Below are positions 35,849-44,684 of a stretch of 64,000 nucleotides of DNA, one piece after another (the stretch's first letter is position 1; every line of letters begins with the position of its first letter). The stretch comes from Streptomyces sp. HM190. GTDB taxonomy: Bacteria; Actinomycetota; Actinomycetes; Streptomycetales; Streptomycetaceae. The notes beneath the pieces are model-generated. The model saw only the letters and a program-made list of their open reading frames with translations. It did no database searches and had not been told where the DNA came from. Made by a program: the position numbers and the translations under genes. The stretch covers positions 1,054,001 to 1,118,000 of the forward strand of contig NZ_CP047318.1 of assembly GCF_009857135.1 (NCBI RefSeq), in the 5' to 3' direction.

Positions 35849-37075
35849 CTACCGGATGGACATCCCCGAGACGGTGCGGGCGATCACCAGGCGCTGGATC
35901 TCGCTGGTCCCCTCGAAGATCGTGTAGATGGCCGCGTCCCGGTGCATCCGCTCCACCGGGTACTCCCGCGTGTAGCCGTTGCCGCCGAGGATCTGCAGCG
36001 CCTGCGCCGTCACCTTCTTCGCCGTCTCGCTCGCGAACAGCTTCGACTGCGAGCCCTCGGCGGCGGTGAACGGCTTGCCGTTGATCGCCATCCACGAGGC
36101 CCGCCACACGAGCAGCCGGGCCGCGTCCACGGACGTGCGCATGTCCGCCAGTTGGAACGCGACGCCCTGGTTGTCGATGATCGGGCGCCCGAACTGCTCA
36201 CGGGTCTTGGCGTACTCCAGGGCGACCTCGTAGGCGGCGCGGGCGGTGCCCACGGCCATCGCCCCGACCGCGGGCCGGCTCGCCTCGAAGGTGGCCATCG
36301 CCGCGTTCTTCACCCGCTCGCCGCCGGCCTTGGCCCGCTCGCGGGCGCGCGCCAGGCGCTCGTCGAGCTTCTCCTTGCCGCCGAGGAGGCAGGAGCCGGG
36401 GACGCGCACGTCCTCCAGGACGACCTCGGCGGTGTGCGAGGCGCGGATGCCGTGCTTCTTGAACTTCTGGCCCTGGGACAGGCCGGGCGTGTTCGGCGGG
36501 ACGATGAAGGACGCGTGGCCCTTGGAGCCGAGTTCGGCGTCGACCACGGCCACCACGACGTGGACGTTGGCGATGCCGCCGTTGGTCGCCCAGGTCTTCG
36601 TGCCGTTGAGGACCCACTCGTCCTTGGCCTCGTCGTAGACCGCGCGGGTCCGCATGGAGGCGACGTCGGAGCCGGCGTCGGGCTCGGAGGAGCAGAACGC
36701 GGCCACCTTGACGTCGTTGGCGTCGCCGTACATCTGGGGGATCCAGGTGCCGATCTGCTCCTCGGTGCCGTTGGCGAGGACGCCGACCGCGGCGAGGCCG
36801 GTGCCGACGATGGACAGCGCGATGCCGGCGTCGCCCCAGAACAGTTCCTCCATGGCCATGGGGATGCCGAGACCGGTGGGGTCGAAGTACTGCTGGGCGT
36901 AGAAGTCCAGGGAGTAGATGCCGACCTTGGCGGCCTCCTGGATGACCGGCCAGGGCGTCTCCTCGCGCTCGTCCCACTCGGCGGCCGCGGGCCGGATCAC
37001 ATCGGCGGCGAATCCGTGCAGCCAGTCGCGGACCTCTCGCTGTTCCTCGTTGAGTTCCATGGTGAACTCGGCCAT
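35849..37075 (-). CDS. Acyl-CoA dehydrogenase
   Basis: The 408-residue enzyme has [16 protein letters not shown] and [17 protein letters not shown] (middle domain), a charged loop (about 230-255), [22 protein letters not shown], and [32 protein letters not shown] at the C-terminus. It dehydrogenates an acyl-CoA with FAD. GGAGGCGTC precedes the ATG at 37075. It is divergent from a TetR gene with palindromic operators between them, so it is probably under TetR control. Confidence 0.92.
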   Translation of the reverse strand: MAEFTMELNEEQREVRDWLHGFAADVIRPAAAEWDEREETPWPVIQEAAKVGIYSLDFYAQQYFDPTGLGIPMAMEELFWGDAGIALSIVGTGLAAVGVLANGTEEQIGTWIPQMYGDANDVKVAAFCSSEPDAGSDVASMRTRAVYDEAKDEWVLNGTKTWATNGGIANVHVVVAVVDAELGSKGHASFIVPPNTPGLSQGQKFKKHGIRASHTAEVVLEDVRVPGSCLLGGKEKLDERLARARERAKAGGERVKNAAMATFEASRPAVGAMAVGTARAAYEVALEYAKTREQFGRPIIDNQGVAFQLADMRTSVDAARLLVWRASWMAINGKPFTAAEGSQSKLFASETAKKVTAQALQILGGNGYTREYPVERMHRDAAIYTIFEGTSEIQRLVIARTVSGMSIR

Positions 37076-37100
37076 GACGCCTCCAGCACTGCCCTAAGAT

Positions 37101-37139
37101 GTTACCTGCGGTAACGCGAGTCTGTTACCGGTCGGTAGG
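37101..37139. promoter_or_regulatory. TetR-type operators between acyl-CoA dehydrogenase and TetR genes
   Basis: GTTACC-TGC-GGTAAC (37101-37115) is a perfect inverted repeat. A second copy, GTTACC-GGTC-GGTAGG (37124-37139), is imperfect. Both are in the divergent region, 26-64 bases from the dehydrogenase start, typical of an autoregulating TetR repressor. Confidence 0.75.
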
Positions 37140-37242
37140 AAAAGTCAACTCCCGGGTCGCCCTCGGTAGCCCGTTCGAACGTGACGTGTGCGTCAGTGCT
37201 ACTTTGCGCAGGCGTCACCGAAATCTGCACTGGGGGAGAGAC

Positions 37243-37890
37243 ATGGACACCACGCAGTCGACCGACCAGGAGCGGTCCGCCGACCGCCGTCGGCGCGAGC
37301 TGCTGGAGGCCGCGGACCGTGTGGTGCTCCGCGACGGCCCCGGGGCGTCGATGAACGCCATCGCGGCCGAGGCCGGCATCACCAAGCCCATCCTGTACCG
37401 CCACTTCGGCGACAAGGGCGGACTCTACGCCGCGCTCGCCCAGCGTCACACCGATGCCCTCCTGGACTCCCTGCGGGCCGCCCTGGACGCCCCGGCGGAG
37501 CGCCGGGAACGCGTCGAGGCGACCCTCGACACCTATCTCGCGGCCATCGAGGCCCGCCCTCAGGTGTACCGCTTCCTGATGCACCCCGCCGAGGGCGGCC
37601 AGCCCGGGGGCGACCAGGGCTTCGACGTCGGCAAGCACTCCGCTCCCCTGCTGCGCCGCATGGGCGAGGAACTGGGCAAGGTCATAGAGGACCGCCTCGA
37701 CCTCGGCCCGAACAGCCGCCTGCTCTCACGGATCTGGGGCCACGGCATCGTCGGCATGATGCAAGCCGCGGGCGACTGGTGGCTGGGCGAACGTCCCTGC
37801 AGCAGGGCAGAGTTGGTCCGCAGCATGGCCGACCTGCTGTGGGGCCGGCTGGCGGCGGCGGGCGACAAGGTGGGCGGGCCGGGCTTCTGA
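37243..37890 (+). CDS. TetR-family regulator
   Basis: The 215-residue protein has the TetR helix-turn-helix (about 25-65, SMNAIAAEAGITKPILYRHFGDK) and a helical ligand domain. GGGGGAGAGAC precedes the ATG at 37243. Divergence from the acyl-CoA dehydrogenase and the GTTACC/GGTAAC palindromes indicate that it regulates fatty acyl or related CoA catabolism and itself; the ligand may be an acyl-CoA. Confidence 0.9.
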   Translation: MDTTQSTDQERSADRRRRELLEAADRVVLRDGPGASMNAIAAEAGITKPILYRHFGDKGGLYAALAQRHTDALLDSLRAALDAPAERRERVEATLDTYLAAIEARPQVYRFLMHPAEGGQPGGDQGFDVGKHSAPLLRRMGEELGKVIEDRLDLGPNSRLLSRIWGHGIVGMMQAAGDWWLGERPCSRAELVRSMADLLWGRLAAAGDKVGGPGF

Positions 37891-37961
37891 CACCGGCCGC
37901 GCCGGAAGGGGCGTGGTGCGCCCCCCGACCCGCGGCGGCGCACCCGCCGCCGGCTCCCGTG

Positions 37962-38501
37962 TCAGCGGCCCCACGGCGCCTTCGCGATCTTCCGCCGCAC
38001 CCGGGACCGGCGCCACCCCGAGAGGTGGTCCACATACACCCGCCCCTCCAGGTGGTCGCACTCGTGCTGGAGGCACCGCGCGAAGAACCCCGTGCCCGGC
38101 ACCCGTACGCGGTCCCCGTCGACCGTGCGCCCCTCCACCACGGCCTCGTCGTACCGTTCCACCCCCGCCTCCAGTCCGGGCAGCGACAGACAGCCCTCCG
38201 GCCCGCGCAGCAGGATCCCGTCCGCCGACACCAGCCGCGGGTTCACCACATGGCCGAGATGGCGCTCGTCCTCGTCGTCCGGGCAGTCGTACACGAACAC
38301 CCTCAGCGCCCGGCCCACCTGGTTCGCGGCCAGACCCACGCCCCGCGCCGCGTACATCGTCGCGAACATGTCCTCCACGAGCCGCTCCAGTTCGGGACCG
38401 AACTCCGTGACTTCTTCACACGGGGCGTGCAGGACGGGGTCCCCGAGCAGGGTCAGGGGGAGAACGCGCCCTCGGGCGCCGGGAATCGAGCCGCTTCGCA
38501 T
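37962..38501 (-). CDS. def: Peptide deformylase
   Basis: The 179-residue enzyme shows all three deformylase motifs: GVGLAANQVG, EGCLSLPG (metal-binding Cys) and QHECDHLEG (two metal-binding His and catalytic Glu). It removes the formyl group from N-terminal Met of new proteins. The start MRSGSIPGARGR matches recalled orthologues; no ribosome binding site is obvious. Confidence 0.93.
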   Translation of the reverse strand: MRSGSIPGARGRVLPLTLLGDPVLHAPCEEVTEFGPELERLVEDMFATMYAARGVGLAANQVGRALRVFVYDCPDDEDERHLGHVVNPRLVSADGILLRGPEGCLSLPGLEAGVERYDEAVVEGRTVDGDRVRVPGTGFFARCLQHECDHLEGRVYVDHLSGWRRSRVRRKIAKAPWGR

Positions 38502-38653
38502 GGGCGCAAGAGTACGTTCGGACCCGATATCGCCGGTCCCGTCGGTGCTACCGGCCCAGCGAGATTCGGGCGCGTGAGTGGATCTCGATAGGCTTTGGTC
38601 CACACGTTGCCGGGACTGGGCGCGGCGCTGTACGCAAGGAGGATCGAGAACTG

Positions 38654-39892
38654 ATGGCAGGCAACTCGGACCCGCTGACGCCGCGGGCCAAGCTGGCCGT
38701 GACGGCGGGCAAGGCGGTCGCGGCGGCATCCCGTGCCGCGGGACGCGGTAGCGGATCGGTGATCGGCGGCCGGGTGGCCCTCAAACTCGACCCCGATCTG
38801 CTCGCACGACTGGCGCAGAACCTGGACGTCGTCCTGGTCTCCGCCACCAACGGCAAGACCACCACGACCCGGCTGATCGCGGAGGCGCTGCGCGCCGCGG
38901 GCCCCGTCGTGTCGAACGCGCTCGGCGCGAACATGCCCGCGGGCATCACCTCGGCGCTCGCCGGGAACTCCGACTCCAAGTTCGGTGTCATCGAGGTCGA
39001 CGAGAAATACCTCGCCGGTGTGGCGCGGGACACGGACCCCAAGTGCATCGCGCTGCTCAACCTCTCGCGCGACCAGCTCGACCGGGCCGCCGAGACCCGC
39101 ATGATGGCGGAGGCATGGCGCGAGGGCCTGGCCGGCACCAAGTCCGTCGTCGTCGCCAACTGCGACGACCCGCTGGTGGTGTGGGCCGCGTCGTCCTCCC
39201 CCAACGTGGTCTGGGTCGCCGTCGGCCAGATGTGGAAGGACGACGCCTGGTCCTGCCCGTCCTGCGGCGGTGTGATGCAGCGCCCGGGCGACGACTGGTT
39301 CTGCGGTGAGTGCGGCTTCCGCCGGCCCACCCCGAGCTGGGCGCTCTCCGGCGACCACGTCCTCGACCCGCACGGATCGGCCTGGCCGATCCACCTCCAG
39401 TTGCCGGGCCGCGCCAACAAGGCCAACGCCGCCTCGTCGGCCGCCGTCGCCGCCGTCTTCGGGGTCCCCCCGCAGGTCGCCCTGGAACGGATGTACCAGG
39501 TGCAGGCCGTCGCCGGACGCTATGACGTGGTGCAGTTCATGCAGCGCGACCTGCGGCTGCTGCTCGCCAAGAACCCGGCGGGCTGGCTGGAGACGTTCTC
39601 GCTGATCGACCCGCCGCCGTCGCCGGTGATCCTGTCGGTGAACGCGCGGGGCGCCGACGGCACCGACACCTCCTGGCTGTGGGACGTGGACTACACGCGG
39701 CTGACCGGCCACCCGATCTTCGTGCTGGGCGACCGGAAGCTGGACCTCGCGGTGCGTCTGGAAGTGGCGGGCCAGCACTTCCAGGTGTGCGACAGCCTCG
39801 ACCAGGCGGTGCAGATGTGCCCGCCGGGCCGGATCGAGGTCATCGCGAACTACACCGCGTTCCAGGACCTGCGCCGCCGCGTCGGCAACTGA
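38654..39892 (+). CDS. murT: Lipid II isoglutaminyl synthase subunit MurT
   Basis: The 412-residue protein is a Mur-ligase-like ATPase with P-loop SATNGKTTTTRL (about 64-75), a zinc ribbon CPSC-n-CGEC (about 201-223), and a C-terminal DUF1727 domain. With GatD it amidates the D-Glu of lipid II stem peptide. AAGGAGG lies upstream of the ATG and gatD follows 23 bases later. Confidence 0.93.
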   Translation: MAGNSDPLTPRAKLAVTAGKAVAAASRAAGRGSGSVIGGRVALKLDPDLLARLAQNLDVVLVSATNGKTTTTRLIAEALRAAGPVVSNALGANMPAGITSALAGNSDSKFGVIEVDEKYLAGVARDTDPKCIALLNLSRDQLDRAAETRMMAEAWREGLAGTKSVVVANCDDPLVVWAASSSPNVVWVAVGQMWKDDAWSCPSCGGVMQRPGDDWFCGECGFRRPTPSWALSGDHVLDPHGSAWPIHLQLPGRANKANAASSAAVAAVFGVPPQVALERMYQVQAVAGRYDVVQFMQRDLRLLLAKNPAGWLETFSLIDPPPSPVILSVNARGADGTDTSWLWDVDYTRLTGHPIFVLGDRKLDLAVRLEVAGQHFQVCDSLDQAVQMCPPGRIEVIANYTAFQDLRRRVGN

Positions 39893-39915
39893 CCACGAGG
39901 ACTCGAGGGGAACTC

Positions 39916-40644
39916 ATGAGTGACAACAGCCTGCGGGTCGTCTGGGTCTACCCGGACCTGCTCAGCACCTACGGCGACCAGGGCAACGTGCTGGTCGTGG
40001 AGCGCCGGGCGCGTCAGCGCGGCCTGGACGTGGCCCGGCTCGACGTGCGCAGCGACCAGCCGATCCCGACCTCCGGCGACATCTACCTGATCGGCGGCGG
40101 CGAGGACCGCCCGCAGCGGCTCGCGGCGGAGCGGCTGCGCCGCGACGGGCATCTGTACCAGGCGGTGAACAACGGAGCGATCGTGTTCGCGGTGTGCGCC
40201 GGCTACCAGATCCTCGGCCACGAGTTCGTCAACGACCTCGGTCAGCGCGAGCCGGGTCTCGGCCTGCTCGACGTGACCACGGTCCGCGGCGAGGGCGAGC
40301 GGTGCGTCGGCGACGTCCTGGCGGACATCGACCCGCGTCTCGGGCTGCCCCAGCTGACCGGCTTCGAGAACCACCAGGGCGTCACCCACCTGGGCCCCAC
40401 CGCCCGCCCGTTCGCGAACGTGCGGCTCGGCAAGGGCAACGGCACGGGCGACGGCACGGAGGGCGCGTACAACGACACCGTGTTCGGCACCTACATGCAC
40501 GGCCCGGTGCTCGCCCGGAATCCGCTGATCGCCGATCTGCTGCTGAAGCTGGCGCTCGACGTCAACGCGCTGCCGCCGACCGACGACCGCTGGTTCGAGG
40601 CACTGCGCAACGAGCGGATCGCGGCGGCCACCGAGCCGGCGTAG
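39916..40644 (+). CDS. gatD: Lipid II isoglutaminyl synthase subunit GatD
   Basis: The 242-residue protein is a CobQ/CobB-like class I glutamine amidotransferase. The catalytic Cys is in AVCAGYQILGHEF (about 94) and the His in YMHGPVLARNP. It feeds ammonia from glutamine to MurT. GAGGGGAACTC precedes the ATG, and the two genes form an operon. Confidence 0.93.
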   Translation: MSDNSLRVVWVYPDLLSTYGDQGNVLVVERRARQRGLDVARLDVRSDQPIPTSGDIYLIGGGEDRPQRLAAERLRRDGHLYQAVNNGAIVFAVCAGYQILGHEFVNDLGQREPGLGLLDVTTVRGEGERCVGDVLADIDPRLGLPQLTGFENHQGVTHLGPTARPFANVRLGKGNGTGDGTEGAYNDTVFGTYMHGPVLARNPLIADLLLKLALDVNALPPTDDRWFEALRNERIAAATEPA

Positions 40645-40934
40645 CGCTCCGCGCGGAGCGGCCCGGACGGCTTCCGGCCGAGGTCCGCGCGCGTGCGGCG
40701 GAGCGGGCCGGGGAGCCTGGGAAACGGTTCCTCAGTGCCCGTACCGAAGCCCGTCTGACACCGCCCCCGCTCAGCTGTGACAGCCCGTCTGACCAGGCGT
40801 GCGCTCACCTGTGCGGGGGCGTCCAGCAGGCGGACGCCCGCTACGGTCCGGCCCCTCGGCGCCGGTAGGGTGGCGGGGATTCCGCCGGACAGCGTGGTCC
40901 GGATCCTGCCCACGTTGAGAAGGTAATTCGGGCT
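40645..40934. other. Promoter region of pfkA, no gene
   Basis: No gene is supported in these 290 bases. A 12-bp direct repeat AGCCCGTCTGAC occurs at 40748-40759 and 40782-40793 (34 bases apart), which could be regulator half-sites or chance. Confidence 0.4.
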
Positions 40935-41960
40935 ATGCGCATTGGTGTCCTCACGTCCGGCGGCGACTGCCCCGGGCTGAACGCCGTCATCCGGTCCGTC
41001 GTGCACCGCGCCGTCGTCGACCACGGCGACGAGGTCATCGGCTTCCGGGACGGTTGGAAAGGTCTCCTGGAGTGCGACTACCTCAAGCTCGACCTCGACG
41101 CGGTGAGCGGCATCCTGGCCCGCGGCGGCACGATCCTCGGCTCGTCCCGGGTCCAGCCCTCGCATCTGCGGGACGGGGTGGAGCGGGCGAAGGGCCATCT
41201 CGCGGAGCTCGGCCTCGACGCGGTCATCCCGATCGGCGGTGAGGGCACCCTCAAGGCCGCCCGGCTGATGTCGGACAACGGTCTGCCCGTCGTGGGCGTG
41301 CCGAAGACCATCGACAACGACATCGCGGCCACCGACGTGACGTTCGGCTTCGACACGGCCGTCGGTGTGGCCACCGAGGCCCTGGACCGCCTGAAGACCA
41401 CCGCCGAGTCCCACCAGCGCGTCCTGGTCGTGGAGGTCATGGGCCGCCACACCGGCTGGATCGCCCTCCACTCCGGCATGGCGGCCGGCGCGCACGCCAT
41501 CGTCGTGCCGGAGCGGCCCTTCGACATCGACGAGCTGGCAGCGCGGGTCGGCGAGCGCTTCGCGGCGGGCAAGCGCTTCGCGATCGTCGTGGCGGCCGAG
41601 GGCGCCAAGCCGAAGGCCGGGTCCATGGACTTCGACGAGGGCGGCAAGGACATCTACGGCCACGAGCGGTTCGCCGGCGTCGCCCGGCAGCTCTCCGTCG
41701 AGCTGGAGGCACGGCTCGGCAAGGAGGCCCGGCCGGTCATCCTCGGGCATGTGCAGCGGGGCGGTACGCCGACCGCGTACGACCGGGTGCTGGCGACGCG
41801 CTTCGGATGGCACGCGGTCGAGGCCGTGCACCGGGGGGAGTACGGCAGGATGACCGCGCTGCGGGGGACGGACATCGTGATGGTGCCGCTGGCCGAGGCG
41901 GTGGAGACGTTGAAGACCGTTCCGGAGGAGCGGTACGACGAAGCCGAGTGCGTGCTCTGA
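40935..41960 (+). CDS. pfkA: ATP-dependent 6-phosphofructokinase
   Basis: The 341-residue enzyme begins MRIGVLTSGGDCPGLNAVIR and contains IGGEGTLKAARL (about 101), PKTIDNDI (substrate-binding catalytic region), MGRHTGWIAL and HVQRGGTPTAYDR. The Gly in GGEGT, where PPi-dependent actinomycete enzymes have Asp (GGED), points to ATP use. It phosphorylates fructose 6-phosphate in glycolysis. A strong terminator follows. Confidence 0.93.
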   Translation: MRIGVLTSGGDCPGLNAVIRSVVHRAVVDHGDEVIGFRDGWKGLLECDYLKLDLDAVSGILARGGTILGSSRVQPSHLRDGVERAKGHLAELGLDAVIPIGGEGTLKAARLMSDNGLPVVGVPKTIDNDIAATDVTFGFDTAVGVATEALDRLKTTAESHQRVLVVEVMGRHTGWIALHSGMAAGAHAIVVPERPFDIDELAARVGERFAAGKRFAIVVAAEGAKPKAGSMDFDEGGKDIYGHERFAGVARQLSVELEARLGKEARPVILGHVQRGGTPTAYDRVLATRFGWHAVEAVHRGEYGRMTALRGTDIVMVPLAEAVETLKTVPEERYDEAECVL

Positions 41961-41976
41961 GTGACATGAGCGCTGT

Positions 41977-42010
41977 ACCGCCCCCGGTCGCCGACGCGGC
42001 CGGGGGCGGT
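41977..42010 (+). terminator. Terminator after pfkA
   Basis: An 11-bp perfect stem ACCGCCCCCGG / CCGGGGGCGGT with a 12-base loop lies 16 bases after the pfkA stop and is followed by a short T-containing stretch. Confidence 0.8.
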
Positions 42011-42066
42011 TCTAGTCTGGTGCCGGACAGACAGCGCTCAACCCCCACGAAACAGGAGCCGGCGGT

Positions 42067-43011
42067 ATGGATCACAGCGGGCACGGCACGGATCTCTTGC
42101 CCTTCACCCTGGGGCGGGGGCTCGGGTGGTCGGCGGACCCGTTCTTCCTGGTCGGCTGTCTGGTGGCGCTCGCGCTGTACGCGTGGGGCGTCGTCCGGCT
42201 CGTCCGGCGCGGCGACACGTGGCCGGTGGGGCGGACCGTCGCGTTCGTCGCGGGGGTGCTGCTGATCCTGCTGGTGATGTGCACCCGGCTGAACGACTAC
42301 GGGATGGTCATGTTCAGCGTGCACATGGTGCAGCACATGGTGATCAGCATGCTGGCGCCGATCCTGCTGCTGCTGGGCGCGCCGATCACCCTGGCGCTGC
42401 GGGCGCTGCCGACGGCGGGCAAGGGCCGCAAGGGGCCCCGCGAGCTGCTCCTGATGTTCCTGCACAGCTGGTACATGCGGATCGTCACCCACCCCGCGTT
42501 CACGATCCCGATGTTCATCGCGAGCCTGTACGCCCTCTACTTCACCCCGCTGTTCGACTTCCTGATGGGGTCCACGCCCGGACACATCGCGATGATGGTG
42601 CACTTCCTCGCCGTGGGCCTGTTCTTCTTCTGGCCGATCATGGGCGTGGACCCCGGCCCGCACCGGCCGGGTTATCTGATGCGGATGCTGGAGCTGTTCG
42701 CGGGGATGCCGTTCCACGCGTTCTTCGGCATCGCGCTGATGATGGCGTCCACGCCGATGGTGAAGTCGTACGAGAACCCGCCCGCCTCGCTGGGCATCGA
42801 CGCGCTCGCCGACCAGAACGCGGCCGGCGGCATCGCCTGGGCGTTCAGCGAGATCCCGTCCGTGCTGGTGCTGCTCGCGCTGCTCTTCCAGTGGTACGGC
42901 TCCGAACAGCGCCAGGCGCGGCGCAAGGACCGGGCGGCCGACCGGGACGGCGACAAGGAACTCGAGGCGTACAACGCGTATCTGGCCTCGCTCAACGCCC
43001 GCGGCCGCTGA
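42067..43011 (+). CDS. CtaG-like cytochrome c oxidase assembly membrane protein
   Basis: The 314-residue polytopic protein has about seven hydrophobic segments. Conserved His-rich positions include MDHSGHG, FSVHMVQHMVISM, HFLAVGLFF and MPFHAFFG, as in the caa3-type CtaG family implicated in copper handling or oxidase assembly. The C-terminus is charged and cytosolic. CAGGAG lies upstream of the ATG. It stands alone between two terminators. Confidence 0.88.
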   Translation: MDHSGHGTDLLPFTLGRGLGWSADPFFLVGCLVALALYAWGVVRLVRRGDTWPVGRTVAFVAGVLLILLVMCTRLNDYGMVMFSVHMVQHMVISMLAPILLLLGAPITLALRALPTAGKGRKGPRELLLMFLHSWYMRIVTHPAFTIPMFIASLYALYFTPLFDFLMGSTPGHIAMMVHFLAVGLFFFWPIMGVDPGPHRPGYLMRMLELFAGMPFHAFFGIALMMASTPMVKSYENPPASLGIDALADQNAAGGIAWAFSEIPSVLVLLALLFQWYGSEQRQARRKDRAADRDGDKELEAYNAYLASLNARGR

Positions 43012-43018
43012 GTCCCTC

Positions 43019-43088
43019 TCCTGGGCGTACCCGTGATCCCCGGGCCGTGCGTGGCCGTACGGCCCGGGGATCACGGGTACGCCCAGGA
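43019..43088. terminator. Exceptionally long perfect hairpin after the CtaG-like gene
   Basis: A 30-bp perfect inverted repeat (43019-43048 and 43059-43088) with a 10-base loop begins eight bases after the stop codon. It surely terminates transcription, but the length is well above most terminators here (11-19 bp). Confidence 0.85.
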
Positions 43089-43215
43089 CCTGTATGAGGT
43101 CGCTGTCCGGTGGGCGACAGTGGAGGGCATACGGACGCGCATGTCGTCGTCCGCACCGCGATGCGCCAGGAGAGGCGCACCATGGAGAAGGACGAACCAT
43201 GAGGAGGGTGTGGCG

Positions 43216-43371
43216 ATGCCCAGTTCGACTAAGGCCATGGGGGTGCTCACCGTGGGTGGGCTGGTCGTGGTGACGGCCTACACCGTGGCGCTCGGAAGCA
43301 ATGGCTGGCTGTGGTTCGGATGGGTCGTCCTCGGCCTGCTGACGCTGGGGATGGTGGCGGCGCGCACCTGA
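43216..43371 (+). CDS. Small membrane protein
   Basis: The 51-residue protein MPSSTKAMGVLTVGGLVVVT has two hydrophobic segments. GAGGAGGG precedes the ATG at 43216. Function is unknown. Confidence 0.75.
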   Translation: MPSSTKAMGVLTVGGLVVVTAYTVALGSNGWLWFGWVVLGLLTLGMVAART

Positions 43372-43391
43372 GTCCGCACGCTGTGTGATCC

Positions 43392-44612
43392 TCAGGCCCG
43401 GGGCAATCCTCCGTCCGGGTGAACGCCCGGCTGGTATTTGGGCAGCCGGGCGGTGATCTTCATGCCCGCGCCGACCGCGGTCTCGATGACGAGGCCGTGG
43501 TCGTCGCCGTACACCTGGCGCAGCCGTTCGTCGACGTTGCTCAGCCCGATGCCGCCCGAGGGGCTCGTCTCGCCGGAGAGGATGCGGCGCAGCACCTCGG
43601 GGTCCATGCCGACGCCGTCGTCCTCGATGACGACGAGCGCCTCCGCGCCCGCGTCCTGGGCGGTGATGCTGATATGGCTCTTGTCGAGCCGTCCCTCCAG
43701 GCCGTGCTTCACCGCGTTCTCCACCAGGGGCTGGAGGCAGAGGAAGGGCAGGGTGACGGGCAGGACCTCCGGGGCTATCTGCAGGGTGACGGAGAGGCGG
43801 TCGCCGAAGCGGGCCCGGACCAGGGCCAGGTAGTGGTCGATGGCGTGGAGTTCGTCGGCGAGGGTGGTGAAGTCGCCGTGCCTGCGGAACGAGTAGCGGG
43901 TGAAGTCGGCGAACTCCAGCAGCAGTTCACGGGCGCGCTCGGGGTCGGTGCGGACGAACGAGGCGATCACGGCGAGCGAGTTGAAGATGAAATGGGGCGA
44001 GATCTGGGCGCGCAGGGCCTTGATCTCGGCCTCGATCAGCCGGGTGCGGGACTGGTCGAGATCGGCGAGTTCGAGCTGGACGGAGACCCAGCGGGCGACC
44101 TCCCCGGCCGCGCGGACGAGGACGGCGGACTCCAGCGGCGCGCAGGCGACGAGCGCGCCGTGGACCCGGTCGTCGACCGTGAGGGGGGCGACGACCGCCC
44201 AGCGGACCGGGCAGTCGAGGATGTCGCAGGTCAGACGGAACGCCTCGCCCCGGCCACTCTCCAGGGGGCCGGCCAGCCGCTCCATGATCTCGGCGCGGTG
44301 GTGCTCCCCCACGCCCTCCCAGACCAGGACCGACTCGTGGTCGGTGAGGCACAGCGCGTCCGTGCCGAGCAGGGTACGCAGCCGCTTGGCCGATCTGCGG
44401 GCCGTCTCCTCGGTGAGGCCGGCGCGCAGCGGGGGCGCGGCGAGCGTCGCGGTGTGCAGGGTCTGGAACGTGGCGTGCTCCACGGGCGTGCCGAGGCCGC
44501 CCAGGCTGCGGCCCGGCCGGGCCGTCCGGCGGCCCAGCCAGAAGCCGGCCGCGAGGAACGGCAGCACCGCGACCAGGAACCCGGCCAGGAACCCGCTGAC
44601 CTCACCGCTCAT
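43392..44612 (-). CDS. LytS-type sensor histidine kinase
   Basis: The 406-residue protein has one N-terminal membrane helix (about 8-27), a GAF-like middle region, a His_kinase domain with ALRAQISPHFIFNSLAVIASF (His is the phosphoacceptor) and an HATPase domain (LCLQPLVENAVKHGLEG, IEDDGVGMD, GGIGLSNVDERL). GGGAGATGAACG precedes the ATG at 44612. It is the last gene of a set with a symporter, DUF485 protein and LytTR regulator, so it likely senses the symporter's substrate. Confidence 0.92.
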   Translation of the reverse strand: MSGEVSGFLAGFLVAVLPFLAAGFWLGRRTARPGRSLGGLGTPVEHATFQTLHTATLAAPPLRAGLTEETARRSAKRLRTLLGTDALCLTDHESVLVWEGVGEHHRAEIMERLAGPLESGRGEAFRLTCDILDCPVRWAVVAPLTVDDRVHGALVACAPLESAVLVRAAGEVARWVSVQLELADLDQSRTRLIEAEIKALRAQISPHFIFNSLAVIASFVRTDPERARELLLEFADFTRYSFRRHGDFTTLADELHAIDHYLALVRARFGDRLSVTLQIAPEVLPVTLPFLCLQPLVENAVKHGLEGRLDKSHISITAQDAGAEALVVIEDDGVGMDPEVLRRILSGETSPSGGIGLSNVDERLRQVYGDDHGLVIETAVGAGMKITARLPKYQPGVHPDGGLPRA

Positions 44613-44684
44613 CGTTCATCTCCCACCCCTCCCACCCCTGGCGCACCGCCCCTGGCGCACCGCCCGCTGCTCGCGGGTCGCCGT

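Noticed and set aside
40935..41960. PPi-dependent phosphofructokinase
   Set aside because: The GGEGT motif has Gly where PPi-dependent actinomycete enzymes have Asp, so ATP use is more likely.
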